This document shows, piece by piece, positions 1 to 11,463 of a stretch of 64,000 nt of DNA (position 1 is the stretch's first letter; each line of letters opens with the position of its first letter). The position numbers and the translations under genes were made by a program. Under the pieces are notes generated by a model that had not been told where the DNA came from, searched no databases, and saw only the letters and a program-made list of their open reading frames with translations. The DNA is taken from assembly GCA_025765595.1 (NCBI GenBank), contig JAIVFH010000098.1, forward strand, positions 61,540 to 125,539, written 5' to 3'. The DNA is from Obelidium mucronatum (lineage: Eukaryota; Chytridiomycota; Chytridiomycetes; Chytridiales; Chytriomycetaceae).

Positions 1-89
1 GGCTTAACTGTTTGCTGCTGCGAGTCCCGCTGTCGCCGCCATTCGGCAAGGCGCTCGGCCATGGACACGGAGTTCTCGTTTGAACTCAT
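1..89 (-). CDS. 5' end of an unidentified gene, cut by the window edge
   Basis: An ATG on the minus strand at 89-87 opens a frame that stays open to base 1. It reads MSSNENSVSMAERLAEWRRQ and continues RDSQQQTVK. The peptide is polar, basic and probably helical. I do not recognise the family. A second in-frame Met lies ten codons in. The gene is transcribed away from importin alpha, so the intervening 0.4 kb would be a divergent promoter region. Only about 29 codons are visible and no intron signal is needed, so this could be a chance frame; moderate to low confidence. Confidence 0.4.
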   Translation of the reverse strand, partial: MSSNENSVSMAERLAEWRRQRDSQQQTVK

Positions 90-502
90 TGGTGTTTCAA
101 TAGGAGATGGTGTTCACTTTTATTTAAAAAGTAGGAAAATAAACTTGAATGATTAAGCGAAAAAAAAGCAAGCAGCTAAGCAGCGTTCGGACAATCCCCC
201 AAAAAAGAGACTCGTTCCAAAAAAAAAAACCGGACCACGACCAAGCATTGGGAAAAAAAAAAGATACTTAAGGCTAGTGGCCATTTCCCTGCCAAAAAAA
301 AGGATTAATTTTTCCTTCCATCTTTTTTGTTGTTGTTTTGGAACCAGTTGAGCACCACCCCCCCCACCACCCTTGCGACCACCCCCCCGCTCTCCTCTCG
401 ACCCCCTCTGCGTCTCGATACTTATACTAACACGCATGCGCCTCAGGTCGTCCAAAGCAAAAACACGCCGCAACACCCGCCAAAATACTCAGCAACACCG
501 CC
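90..502. other. Intergenic region between divergent genes
   Basis: A-rich then C-rich non-coding stretch between the minus-strand gene start at 89 and the importin alpha ATG at 503. It has A runs near 160-300 and a pyrimidine/C-rich leader (355-500) directly before the ATG, as expected for a fungal 5' UTR. No RNA gene or repeat was recognised. Confidence 0.5.
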
Positions 503-2515
503 ATGCAATCCTCCGCCGCCGCCGCCGCGCCAGGCCGCGCCGCCAACTACAAGAACCGGTCGATGATGAAGGCCGACGAGCTGCGCCGGCGCCGCGAGGA
601 CGTGGCCGTCGAGATCCGCAAGGCCAAGAAGGAAGACTCGCTCGCGAAGCGCCGCAACATGGCCGCCGTCGCCATCGACTCGGACTCGGACTCGGACGAC
701 GCCGCTGCCGCCGCCGGCGGCGCCATGAACCCGCTGATGGCGTTCCAGGAGTCGGTGCGTTGCGTGCGTAGAGTGGGCGGCAAGCCCTGTGTAACCCCCC
801 CTTTTCTCTAGGACCAGGTCAAGACGATGATTGCCCAGGTCTTTTCGAACGACGCCGAGGCCCAGCACCAGGCGACAGAGAAGTTCCGGAAGCTGCTTTC
901 GAAGGGTGCGTGTCTGCGTGTTTGGTGCGCATGCTTGGTTTTCCTAACCACAAAACAAAAAACAACGAACTACACTACAGAAAAGAACCCGCCTATCGAA
1001 GAAGTCATTGCGTGCGGCGTCATTCCGCGTTTTGTGCAGTTCTTGTTGTCGGACCACCCGCTTCTTCAGGTATTTCCATTGCTTTCAGTTGAGTCGAGAT
1101 GACAGCTGATTGTTGTTTTGTTTCTAGTTTGAAGCTGCTTGGGCTCTGACCAACATTGCGTCTGGCTCGTCAACTCAAACTCAAGTCGTCATTGACCACA
1201 ATGCTGTCCCAATTTTTGTGCAACTCCTTCGCGCCCAAAGCGCGGATGTTCGCGAACAAGCCGTGTGGGCTCTCGGAAATATTGCTGGTGACTCCCCAAG
1301 ATGCAGAGACATTGTGTTGCGATGCGGTGCTCTTCAACCTCTCTTGGAGATTTTGAATGACCAAACCAACAAGATTTCAATGCTGAGAAATGCCACATGG
1401 ACCCTCAGTAACTTTTGCAGAGGAAAGAGTCCACAACCCGACTGGAATATTGTGAGTTTTTTTTTTTTAAATTTTTTTCTTCTCCTTGTATTTCGTGTCT
1501 AAAAGGAGCCCCAAAAAAGATTCACCCTGCTCTCCCAGCGCTCGCTAAACTTATTTACTCTAACGATGACGAAGTCCTTACTGATGCTTGCTGGGCCATC
1601 TCGTACTTGTCTGATGGACCAAATGAAAAGATTCAAGCAGTCATTGAAACAGGTGTCTGTCGCCGTCTTGTGGAACTCCTCCTGTAAGTTGTTTTTGTTC
1701 TGTTTTCAAAAAAAAAAAGTCTAAGAAAATGTTTTCTCAGCCACCCATCCCCAACTGTCCAAACCCCGGCTCTCCGTTCCATTGGAAACATTGTCACTGG
1801 TGATGATATTCAAACTCAGGTTGTTTTGAATGCAGGATGTCTTCCAAACCTGTCTGGTCTATTGAGCAGTCCAAAGGAAGGAATTCGAAAGGAAGCTTGT
1901 TGGACCATTTCAAACATTACTGCCGGAAACCCAGTTCAAATTGATGTGAGTAATGTTTTTCATTGTTTTTTGTGATGTTGTAATAATGTGTGTGTGTGTT
2001 CTGCTTTGCAGGCCATCATCAATGCAAACATTTTCCCTGCTTTGATTGATATTTTGGCTCACGGCGATTACAAGACTCAAAAGGAGGCCTGTTGGGCCAT
2101 TTCCAATGCCACGTCAGGAGGTCTTGCCAAACCAGAGCAGATTCGCTACCTTGTCCAACAAGGCGTGATTAAGCCACTCTGCGATCTTCTTACCATCAAT
2201 GATCCTCGAATTGTTCAGGTGGCCCTCGATGGTCTTGAAAATATTTTGAAGATTGGAGAGATGGACAAGATGTCACACAGCGGGGTGAATCTGTACGCAG
2301 ACCACATTGATACTGCGGGTGGAGTTGAAAAGATTTTCATGCTCCAAAGTCATGACAATGAGGAGATTTACAACAAGTCTAACCAAATCATCCGAAAGTA
2401 CTATGCCGACGATGACGAAGCGACTGGTCTTGAAGCTGAGGTTGACCAAGCGACTGGTACTTTTGGATTCCCAAGTGGAGACATGAACACCGAGCAAGGG
2501 TTTAGCTTCAACTGA
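503..2515 (+). CDS. SRP1: Importin subunit alpha (karyopherin alpha)
   Basis: Nuclear import adaptor: binds classical nuclear localisation signals with armadillo repeats and importin beta with its N-terminal IBB domain. I join seven exons, 503-754, 812-905, 981-1069, 1128-1451, 1520-1683, 1741-1945 and 2012-2515, giving 543 residues, the usual family length. All introns are GT-AG and all phases agree. The IBB (about residues 15-55) has the basic run [18 protein letters not shown]. After it come ARM repeats with family hallmarks: [68 protein letters not shown] and [12 protein letters not shown]. The acidic C-terminus carries the export-factor binding region. The fourth intron has an acceptor after an A run at 1519; this choice restores the family sequence. 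Exon 1 is much more GC-rich than the rest. Identification is secure. Confidence 0.97.
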
Positions 2516-3000
2516 TTTTTGATTTTTTGATTTCTACTCCTCCCTCCTCTTCAACCCTTTTTTTTTGATCGTAAGATTGTACTTCCCTCTCCTTCCTCTA
2601 GTCTATTCCCCTCCATCTCCCATTTTCTCCTCCTTAAAAGAGTCTTGTTATTTTTGATTGATTTTTTGTTTGTTTTTGTTTTTCTCTTATTTTCTCCATG
2701 CATGTTCATCCCCATCTGGGTACCCTTGTTTGGCTCTCTCACTACTCTCTGCCTTGTGTTTATTGGTTGTTGTTACCATATTAAAGAAATCCATCCCCTA
2801 TCTATCTATCCATCTATATCTATTTAATGATTGATTGATTGATTGATTGATTGTGCTAGTTTGCGTGCATCTTAAAATGATTTCAAAGAAGTTGGAAGGT
2901 GCTGATTGTTGGTGCTTGGGTCCAACATGTAAATAATAAAAGAATAAAAAAATAAAATAAAAAACCAAAATAAAATAAATAGGAAATATCGGGAAAGGAA
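2516..3000. other. Importin alpha 3' UTR and intergenic spacer
   Basis: Pyrimidine-rich 3' UTR, then AT-rich DNA before the next ATG at 3001. It contains a TGAT/GATT microsatellite (2828-2852), a CTAT-type run near 2797-2820 and an A-rich stretch (2930-2980). No coding signal was seen. Confidence 0.6.
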
Positions 3001-5815
3001 ATGATTCGGTACAGCATCGAGCAGCTGATGGCGCTGGCCAGCAGCCCACTCGTTGAGCGGCCGGCAGATCTGCCCGAGATTGAGACGTACCACACAGCGA
3101 ATGCAGCGGCGGCGCCGAGGTCAGTCGAGTTTGAAGTGATTGGCTGAGACTGAAGACTGAAGACTGACACTGGCGTGCAGGCGGCAGTACAACAGCGGCA
3201 ACGCGAACGAAGACGGCGGCGACACGCGGCGCGACCGCGGCGAACGCGGCGGCGAACGCGGCGAGGGTGGCGCGCCGCGGCCGGGCGCACGCGGGGGCGG
3301 CGGCGGCGGCGGGCGCACTGGCACGGCGGCCAAGCAGCAGCGCAGCCACGGCGACGGGCCGCCGTCGGCCGCCGACTTTCCGCGGATGCCAAAAGTGACG
3401 CTGGACGGCCGCGACGCCAGCGTCGCCGTGCCTGCTGCGCCAGCGCGCGACAAGGACAAGGACGCCACGTGGCGCGCCCCCGCTGTGCCAAAGAAGGACG
3501 CCCCCGCTTCGGCGGCTAGTGATCGACGAGGTGGGGTTTTTGTTTTTTTTTTTGCCTTTTGGTTCCTCCTTGATTGCATGCGTTGCATTGCGTGCGTTTA
3601 TTTCATTTCATTGTGTCTCTCTCTCTTTCTCTTTCTTTCTTTTTCTCTTTCTCTTTGTTCTCGTTGTGTCTCAAAAAACTAATTATTGGTTTTTTTTTAT
3701 TTAAATTTTATTTCTATTTTTTGTTACACAAATAATAATATTAAATAGCGCCACGCGATCCGAATGCGCGTCAACCGAATCCCAACAGTCGACGAAACGG
3801 TCCCCCGGATTCGAGTGCTTCAGAACCCGGTACTAACCGCCGGAATCAGGATCCATCTCCTACTGGTAGACAACCTGCATGGATGGATGATGAATCTGCT
3901 CACGACAAGCAGCAGCAGTCGAAGCAGCGACGAAAGAACCAGGATCTAGGTGGAAATGATGATGCCGTGAGTGGGAGTAGTAGTCGCGGTACTAGGAAAG
4001 GTGGTGGTGGAGATGTTGCTGCTGCTGCTGCTGCTTCTATTCCTGCAGCAGCTGCTGCTGTTACGGCAATTGGAGATGTTGGTGATGATGGCATACATGC
4101 AGCTTCCGACGCAACAACATCTCCAACAAGAGCCGAGTCCACAAGTTCTCGTGATCAGCAACAACAACAACAAAAGTCACAAGCTCCTCCAAAAAAGGAG
4201 AAGGAGCGGCTAGTTCGTATGCAGTTGGATGAAATGGCGGGAACAAATAATAGTAACAACGAAATGGATCCGCGGTACAAGGGACTGGATCCATTACAAA
4301 TCTTTCGTCTACAAATGAAGGAGCAGGAAAGGCGAAATCGTGGGGAGGAGGATGCGCCAGTAGTTGAAGCCGTTGAGCCAGTGAAACCTAAAGCCGCCAT
4401 TGTACCACCCAGCAGCGTTCTATCTGCAGTCGATAAGCTAATTTTGAATGATTTGAGCGCAGATGGAGGCGCCGCCGCCAAACGAGCGGCTGCAACACAA
4501 TCAAGATTTTTGAACTTGTTTCATGCAGAAGGCGAAGACGGATTCTCATCAACAACAACAACAACAACAGCTTCTGCTATTGCTGCAACTCCTACCTCTG
4601 CTGTAGCTGCGTCCACGCCTACCCCAACGGCTGGGAAATCCCGTTTTGTACACGCATTTGATGACGAACCCACACCAGCCCCACCTTCTGTCACTGTTTC
4701 CGTTCAACAAGCATCTGTTGCACCAATTCATCCTGTTGCCATGCACGGCAATGGAGGGCCAAATTTAATGAGTTTTTTGGGGCAGATGCCAAAACAGCCG
4801 GATCATCCACAACAACAACAGCAGCAGCAGCAGCAGCAGCAGAATTCCCATGCTTCAGGAATGCAACGTGGAATGCTATCTGAAGAAGATGTTCTTCGTC
4901 AAATGAAGCAGCAACAACAACAGCAGCAGCAGCAAGGCCACCATCGCCCGCGACCACCATCACCCTCACCACCAACACATCAAGTTGGAAACAATATCCA
5001 ACCACCCGCTGTTTTTGATTTAGCCTCGTTAGCGGGTCTACCAAGGAAAAAGAGCACAGCCGGTGTTGACATGTCGCAAATGATTTTACAGCAGTTGGCG
5101 GGAGGAGGTGGAGGCGGTGCTGGTGGTTCCAAGCCGCAACACTTTGTTGCTGGTGGTGGATCGAATTTGAATGGCGGTGCAAGTAGTCCTATGGGCGGCG
5201 ATTCGCGAGTCATGAGTCCTTCTGTGAATGGCATGGGTCTGCAACAACACTTACAACAGCAACAACAACAGCAGCAGCAGCAGCAAATTCAGCAGCAGCA
5301 GCAAATGCAGCAACAGCAACAAGCACCACAAGCCCAGACACAGGGAGGAGGTATGCAGAAAAAGCTAATGTCTGAAGAAGACGTGTTGAAAGCGTTGGGT
5401 GTATCCGCGAATTTGAATCGCGCAAGTGGTAATAACGGAGGAGGGGGAAATCGTTCAGGGCCAAGTGAAAACATGATGAGGGCGAATTCACCAATGCTGA
5501 ATAATCAAGGTGGATCCAAAGATGATGGCGATAAACAGTTGGAAATGAATAGAGTCATGGAGATGCTTTCTCGGTCGAATTTAAATGTGAGTGTTTTATT
5601 TTTTTATTTATTTTTTTGTGATGCTGAATTCTTGATTGTTGTAGCAGCAACAACAGCAACCACAACAGTCACAGCCACAGGGTATTCAGCATCAACAATT
5701 GCAATCGCAGCAGCCTGGTGCTGCGCAAGTGCAAGCACTTCAACCGCCTCAAGGGCAGTTGCCACCTGGCATAGACCCCCGCCGTTTGCAACAGCCGCCG
5801 CAACAGCAGCAGCAA

Positions 5816-5850
<35 letters not shown>

Positions 5851-6267
5851 GCAACAGCAGCAGCAGCAGCAGCAGCAACAACAACAACAACAACAACAAC
5901 ATCAGCAGCAGCAGCAACAACAACAACAGCAACAACAACAACAGCAACAGCAGCAGCAGCAGCAACAGATGCCGCCGAATGTGCGGCAGAATGGCATGAT
6001 GGGTGGATCGCAACCGCAGTTTCCCATGCAAAATCAGCCAATACGATCGAATGCAGGTAGTGCCCGTGATTCGCCTATACCTCAGCAAAACGCGGGACTG
6101 CAACCACAACCATCGCAAGCACCACCACCACAAACACAAGGACCACCACCGCCAGGATTCATGCCCCCTCAATACCATATGCAGCCAGCACCACAACTTC
6201 AACAACGGGGGCCACCTGGAATCGGTCCAAATAATCCAAACTTTCCTTCCATGATTCCACCACACAT

Positions 6268-6298
<31 letters not shown>

Positions 6299-6937
6299 CA
6301 AGGAGGCACTGCTGGTACCAACAATAGCAATATGGGACCAAGGTTTATGAATGGGCCACCACCGCCACCGCCGGGATTCAACATGATGATGAATGGAGGA
6401 GGGGGTCCACCGCCGCCGCCTCCCGGATTCGGGATGAACCAGCATCCTGGGAATAACATTAGCATTATGCAGCACCTACAACAACAGCAACGACCTGGTA
6501 TGATGAATCCGCCGCCGCCGCCTGGAATGATACCTCCACCCCATCTCCATCACCACCATCAACACCATCATCATCATCTACAACAACAACAGCAACAACA
6601 GCAACAACAACAACATCCTGGAATGGGAATGGGTATGATGGGACCACCGCCACCTGGAATGGGACCGCCGCCACCTCTATTTTTTGGGGGCAATGGAGGA
6701 GGACCTGTACCGCCATCACAGCATTTGGGAATGCTGCAGCAGCATCATCAGCAGCAAAGAATGGGTGGTAGATATCCACCGGGAATGGGGATGCCGATGG
6801 GAATGGGGATGGCAGGAGGAGGAGGAGGTGGTGGTGGTGGTGGAGGATCGGGAACTGATGATTTGTTCAACATGGTGCAGTCGAGTGTTGATGGAAAGAA
6901 GGCGGGGGCAGGGTATGGAGGAGGAGGGCAACAGTAA
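3001..6937 (+). CDS. 4E-T-like eIF4E-binding protein, glutamine-rich
   Basis: Probable translational repressor/P-body protein of the eIF4E-transporter (EIF4ENIF1, IFET-1) type. Four exons, 3001-3119, 3181-3530, 3749-5586 and 5645-6937, join in frame to 1199 residues. The N-terminus begins MIRYSIEQLMALASSPL, matching the canonical eIF4E-binding motif Y-x4-L-phi (Tyr4, Leu9, Met10). A GR/RGG-rich stretch follows (about residues 45-90), then PAWMDDES, as in 4E-T proteins. The rest is low complexity: several polyQ tracts (the longest at 5801-5968), proline/glycine-methionine repeats and a histidine-rich stretch. Two copies of an SEEDVL motif occur near 4880 and 5372. No folded enzyme domain is visible. 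The 4E-T assignment rests on the N-terminus and overall composition. Confidence 0.75.
5801..5968 (+). repeat. CAG/CAA repeat encoding a long polyglutamine tract
   Basis: Fifty-six consecutive codons, all CAG or CAA except one CAT (His), inside the last exon of the 4E-T-like gene. Mixed CAG/CAA usage indicates selection for glutamine or past slippage rather than a pure triplet expansion. Smaller Q tracts of the same gene lie at 4810-4842, 4909-4935, 5241-5325, 6268-6300 and 6571-6615. Confidence 0.95.
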
Positions 6938-7197
6938 AAAAAGAAGAATGATATGAGATACGATACGATACGATAACGGGAACCCAAAAAAAAAAAAGGG
7001 AGGGAGAAGATGGAATGGATGAATGATTGAATGAATGAATGAAAAAAGGAAGGAAAGAAGAAGAAGAAGAAAAAAAAAGAAGGGTGTGTTGTGATCTGAG
7101 ACAAATACTATTATATTTTTTTTTTGGTCTAGGTTTTTTGGAAACACATTTTTGAGTTTGAAACAAAACAGCAACGCAAGCAGTGTTCATCGGGGAA
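6938..7197. other. Intergenic spacer
   Basis: Purine-rich 3' UTR/spacer with short GATAC, GAAT and GAAG repeats between the 4E-T-like stop and the Sel1-protein start. No gene is seen. Confidence 0.5.
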
Positions 7198-8318
7198 ATG
7201 ATGAATGCAAAGGGCACCAAGAGCGAGCCTTTGAGCGTTGGAGCGTTCGACGTCAGCGGCACCGAGTCCGAGGGCCCAAGCGCGGCGAGCGCCACGGCGA
7301 CGGCGGCGTGCGGGCCCACAGCGGCGCAGCTTGTCGTGTGCGGCGGCGACGCGGCGGCGACCAGCGGCGCGCGGCTGGTCGAGGCGGCGACGCGGCTGCT
7401 GTTCCGGCGCGCGCCGCCGCCCGCAGCGTTACACAAGCCGGCGAACAGCGGCGCCGGCGATGCGGACGCTGGCGCGCGCCAGGCCGTGTCGCTGCTCAAG
7501 CGCGCCGCCGTTCTCACCAGCAGCGGCGACCGCAGCCACGGCGCGGCCCAGGTTGGCCCTCTTTTTCTGTCCCCTTGTTTGCTTACGTCCTGCTTCTTGG
7601 ACAGGCGATCTTGGCCTTCTGCTACGAGTTTGCCTTGGGCGTTGAATGCGACAACAAATTAGCGGAGACATTGTATATTTCGGCTGCAATGAAGGGAAAC
7701 GGTCTAGGTAAACGAATTGAGTGATTCCACTGTAATGTGTGTTTTGTTTTAAACTGTCAAAAAAAAACATGGGTCATTGTATTAGCATGTACAAGACTCT
7801 CATTCCTGCGTCGCTACGGTCGTCCGAATGTCAAGATTGATCGTGTCGAAGCAGAGGAATGGATTCGGAGAGTCAATGAAATGGGACCCGCTGCTATTGA
7901 ATGGATTCTCAAAAACGTGGAGGAGGCAGCTGCAGGGGATGGGGATGCGGTTGTTCCTGCTTCTGTTGTTGGTGGTGGTGGTGGTGCTGATGTTGTTGCT
8001 GTTGCTGCTCCGGCTGCTGAGACTTTGAATGAAGGAGGGCAACGGAGGAGTGGTGGTGGGATGGTTTATAGTGGCGACGGCAATGCAAGCAACAGCAACA
8101 GCAACAGTAACAGCCACATCTCCAAAATATCGCCTGCTCTTGCAGCTGCTCATTACGCGCTTGGGGTTTGCTATCATGATGGTATTGGTGTTGAGCAAGA
8201 TGCTGAGAAGGCTGTTTATCATTATCGAATTGCGGCGGAGAATGGTCAAGCGAGAGGGAAGGGGATTTTGGCTTTTTGTTATGGGGATGGGTTTGGTGTT
8301 GAGAAGGTATGATGTCGT

Positions 8319-8371
<53 letters not shown>

Positions 8372-9880
8372 GGATGACCCAAAAGGGGGGGCTGATTTCC
8401 TCTTGTTTTTTTTTCTGCCTTTACTGCCGTAGGCGGTGATTTCTTCCTTTTCCTTTCCTGTACCGCCATTCGGATTCTTAAATTCCATACTATTCACGAT
8501 GCAATCAGTCCCATTATATAATATCTGTCCTTCCACTTGAGACTAACTCCTACTCAAAAAACACCAAAACAGAGCGAAGAATTGGCCTTTCTTTTATACC
8601 TCGAAGCATCCAGCGAAGGCGAACTCGTATCAATGTACAATCTAGCCCACTGCTTTGAAGAAGGAATCGGTGTCGAAAAAGATCTCGAAGAAGCAGCCGC
8701 ATGGTACCAAAAGGCAGCCGGCCTCGGGAGCTGCTACGCCCAAAACAGTCTCGGGTTCATGTACGAAGAAGGTGTCGGTGTCGATAAGAACGAGGCCAAG
8801 GCTGTCTATTGGTATAAGCTTTCCGCTGATCAAGGGTATCCATGGGCGCAATGCAACCTTGGGTTCTGTCTACAAAACGGGCTTGGGATTGAACAGAATG
8901 AGCAGTTGGGCTCCTATTGGTACCAAATGGCGGCTTTGCAAGGACACAGTCGTGCTCAACATAATCTTGGCCATGCCTATCAGTATGGCGTTGGTGTAGA
9001 GAAAGACGAAGCGATGGCTGTGGAATGGTATCGGCGATCAGCTGCAGCTGGGAACGCCTTTGCGCTGCACTCTCTTGGATACTGTTATCAGCATGGAATC
9101 GGTTGTGATGTGGACGAAGAAAAGGCTGCCAAACTGTATAGCGAATCTGCACTGTACGGTCATTCTCCGGCTCAATTAAGTCTGGGCTGTTGCTACCGGA
9201 ATGGCGTCGGCGTTGAAGTTGATGAGCATCTTGCCTTCAAATGGATCAAATTAAGTGCCAAAGGAGGGAATGATTTGGCGCAAAACACGTTGGGGCATTT
9301 ATATGAAGATGGAATTGGGACAAGGAAGAATATCAAGAAGGCGATCTTTTGGTATAAAGAGAGTTCGGAGCAAGGAAACGCATGGTGAGTGTTCCTTTTT
9401 TTTTTTTTTTTTTTTTTTTTTGGTTGTTTTCCGATTTCTCTCCTTTCTCACCTTACTGATGATAGGGCAATGACAAATCTGGCGTTGATTTATTCTGAAG
9501 GAAACAATGGTGTGAAACCAAAACTCAAGGAAGCAGTTCGATTATTGCGAATGGCAGCAGAACAGGACCACGTTCGAGCACAAGCGAAACTAGCGCAATG
9601 TTTACTCAACGGCGTTGGATGTCCCGAAAGCAAGGAAGAAGCATTCGAATGGTTCACGCAAGCAGCAGACGGAGGCTCAGTAGCAGCCATGTTTGCATTA
9701 GGCCAGTGTTTTGAAAACGGCGACGGTTGTAACCAGGACTTGCGGAAAGCGATTGACTGTTATTCCAAGGCGGCGTCTTGGGGCGATGAAAAAGCGTCAG
9801 ATCGATTGATTGCGTTAGTGGCGAATCCCTCGGTTCTTGATGGAATGTTTGAGCATGGGTATATTGCACCCGCAGCGTAA
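7198..9880 (+). CDS. Sel1-repeat (TPR-like) protein
   Basis: Alpha-solenoid scaffold protein. Five exons, 7198-7551, 7605-7707, 7786-8306, 8573-9384 and 9466-9880, join in frame to 734 residues. The first exon is GC-rich and alanine-rich with no recognised domain. From about residue 115 onward the protein is a run of 36-residue Sel1 repeats of the form A-x2-x-LG-x-C/Y-x2-G-x-GV-x2-D-x3-A-x2-W/Y-Y-x2-A-A. Clear copies include LGVCYHDGIGVEQD, LGFMYEEGVGVDKN, LGYCYQHGIGCDVD and FALGQCFENGDGCNQD. The ATG doublet at 7198/7201 is the first Met in frame. Such proteins act as adaptors in chitin synthase regulation (Skt5-type), ER quality control (Hrd3-type) or signalling; the sequence does not decide which. 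No signal peptide or CAAX box is seen. The last exon is duplicated in inverted orientation at 27601-28015. Confidence 0.88.
8321..8370 (+). repeat. 50-base poly(T) inside a Sel1-gene intron
   Basis: Uninterrupted run of 50 T directly after the donor region of the third intron (8307-8572). It may be a residual reverse-transcript tail on the minus strand or a slippage expansion. Intron 4 of the same gene has a shorter T run at about 9398-9421. Confidence 0.95.
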
Positions 9881-9984
9881 TGGATGATGGATTCTTTTTT
9901 TATTAGTGTAAACCAGAATTAAACAATAGCATGCAGAGTTTTTATTTGTATTTTCGGACTCACTTTGCCTGGTAATCCAAATAA

Positions 9985-10023
<39 letters not shown>

Positions 10024-10455
10024 GGGAACTTGACAGCTTCGATACAATGAATTCCCTGTTGTGTAAACCCATTTTTCGCTCATTTCTTCATTATTTCCCG
10101 TTTCTTTCCTAGATGAAGCGAATCTGCAGTCTAAAACAGTAGTGTGTTTTCTTTTCCTGGATTCAACCTTCTTTTCGTGGGAAATCCACCACCACTCTCA
10201 TCTGAAAACCCCTGAATTTGTTCAGAGCCATAAGCAAGCATCAAAAGTGCAGAAATATTCCAAGATCAAAAGAAACTACAATCACCAATAGGATTTTCTC
10301 CACACTTCCCTTTCATCCCTCCTCATTTCAACAGAAAGCCAAAACATCTTCAACTATCCCTGAGCATACAATAGAAAAGGTCCCATTGCCACCAATCAAG
10401 CCCCTACATCACTCCAAATATCCCACACCAAACACGCACAACTTAAAAAAAAAAG
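9881..10455. other. Sel1 3' flank and leader of gene-family copy A
   Basis: Contains a 34-base A run (9987-10020). From about 10080 it has a leader homologous to the right-arm sequence 26909-27280. In the right arm that leader is open for more than 100 codons; here it differs by small deletions that shift the frame, so it is probably untranslated or an alternative upstream exon. The A run is absent from the right-arm copy. Confidence 0.6.
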
Positions 10456-11463
10456 ATGATGAGGTTTGTTTTCTACCATCTCTAGCTGATGATATGTTGA
10501 ACCGTGAACGCTGATTCCGTTGTGCTTTTAACACAGAACCAGAGATTCAGACTCTGCTGAGCCGCCTGCCAAAAAGACGCGTTTCGCGTTCATCGAGGAC
10601 TCCGACGACGGTGCGTAATCTCAGTCTGCAAATACGGAGAGTAAAACTAACGCGTAACAATGCAACGGGTATGTGGAGCCTCAGACTCATTGAGTTTTTT
10701 CTATCTATTTTACAATGCGGTAATAACCTCTTTTGTTGGTTTCCTAGGCCAAACAGACGTCGAAATTTGTGGCAGTCTACTCCAGTGCGAAATACTGGGG
10801 CCGTTTGACCTCGTCCGCTCCGAGCACATTGCCAGATATGGAGTGTCTCGGGCGGCGATGAGGGAGATGGAGTTGAAAGGTTGGGCAGAGTCTTAATTAA
10901 TATCTACTAACTTGAAGCACATACACAGAGGTGATTACGGCAGCTGCGGCCGACAGCGAAGCCGACCGCCTCCGAAATGCGCAAATTTTGGAGGCGGACT
11001 TTGAGGATTTCGAAAGGTGCGTGTGTGTGTGGGTGTGATTCTTCACGTTTAGTCTGTAATTGTCGTATTCTTTGAACTCAGGTCCGACGACGACGACAAA
11101 GAGACTCTCGCAGCAAAGAGAATGGACCGTGTCCGCAAGTGGGAGCTGGTGGAGGACTTGAAGGCAGGGCTGGAGCTTCAGCAGCTTCAAGACGAGGACG
11201 ACGTCTGGTAAGGGCGTTTGCAATTTCCAGTTTGGTTGAATTTTAGAAAGACACGTGCTGATATTTGAATCCACAGCGAAGCCAACTCTGAAGGACACGA
11301 GCAGATGGCAGCGCTGTTCGTCTGTGAAGCTGATGGAAAAAGCTCTTCGCCAGACGACAGTTCGTTCAAAAAGGAGATACATGGAGAAGTTGGATTAAAG
11401 TCCAAACAAGGGGTTTTTTTCTTTGCCTCCGTATCTCCTGCGTATATGCCTGCTTGTCAATAA
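10456..11463 (+). CDS. Unrecognised acidic/coiled-coil family protein, copy A
   Basis: Six exons join in frame to 204 residues: 10456-10463, 10537-10610, 10748-10879, 10929-11016, 11082-11207 and 11277-11463. The start is the ATGATGAG|GT context conserved in all three copies of this family. Order of segments: a basic PPAKK motif (NLS-like) and an FIEDSDD acidic patch; a core containing QTDVEICGSLLQCEILGPFD and HIARYGVSRAAMREM; an alanine-rich helix ITAAAADSEADRLRNAQ; and an acidic/charged helix with DRVRKWELVEDLKAGLE. Compared with copy B, one small exon is missing by deletion (the phase still works) and the C-terminal exon is read in another frame. I do not know the family. A nuclear coiled-coil protein is an inference. 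Confidence 0.6.

Noticed and set aside
5645..6041. Long alanine/leucine/valine runs on the minus strand of the 4E-T gene
   Set aside because: They are antisense translations of CAG/CAA repeats.
8321..8370. Poly(T) as an RNA polymerase III terminator or retroposon tail
   Set aside because: It lies inside an intron of an otherwise normal gene, with no element body or target duplication next to it.
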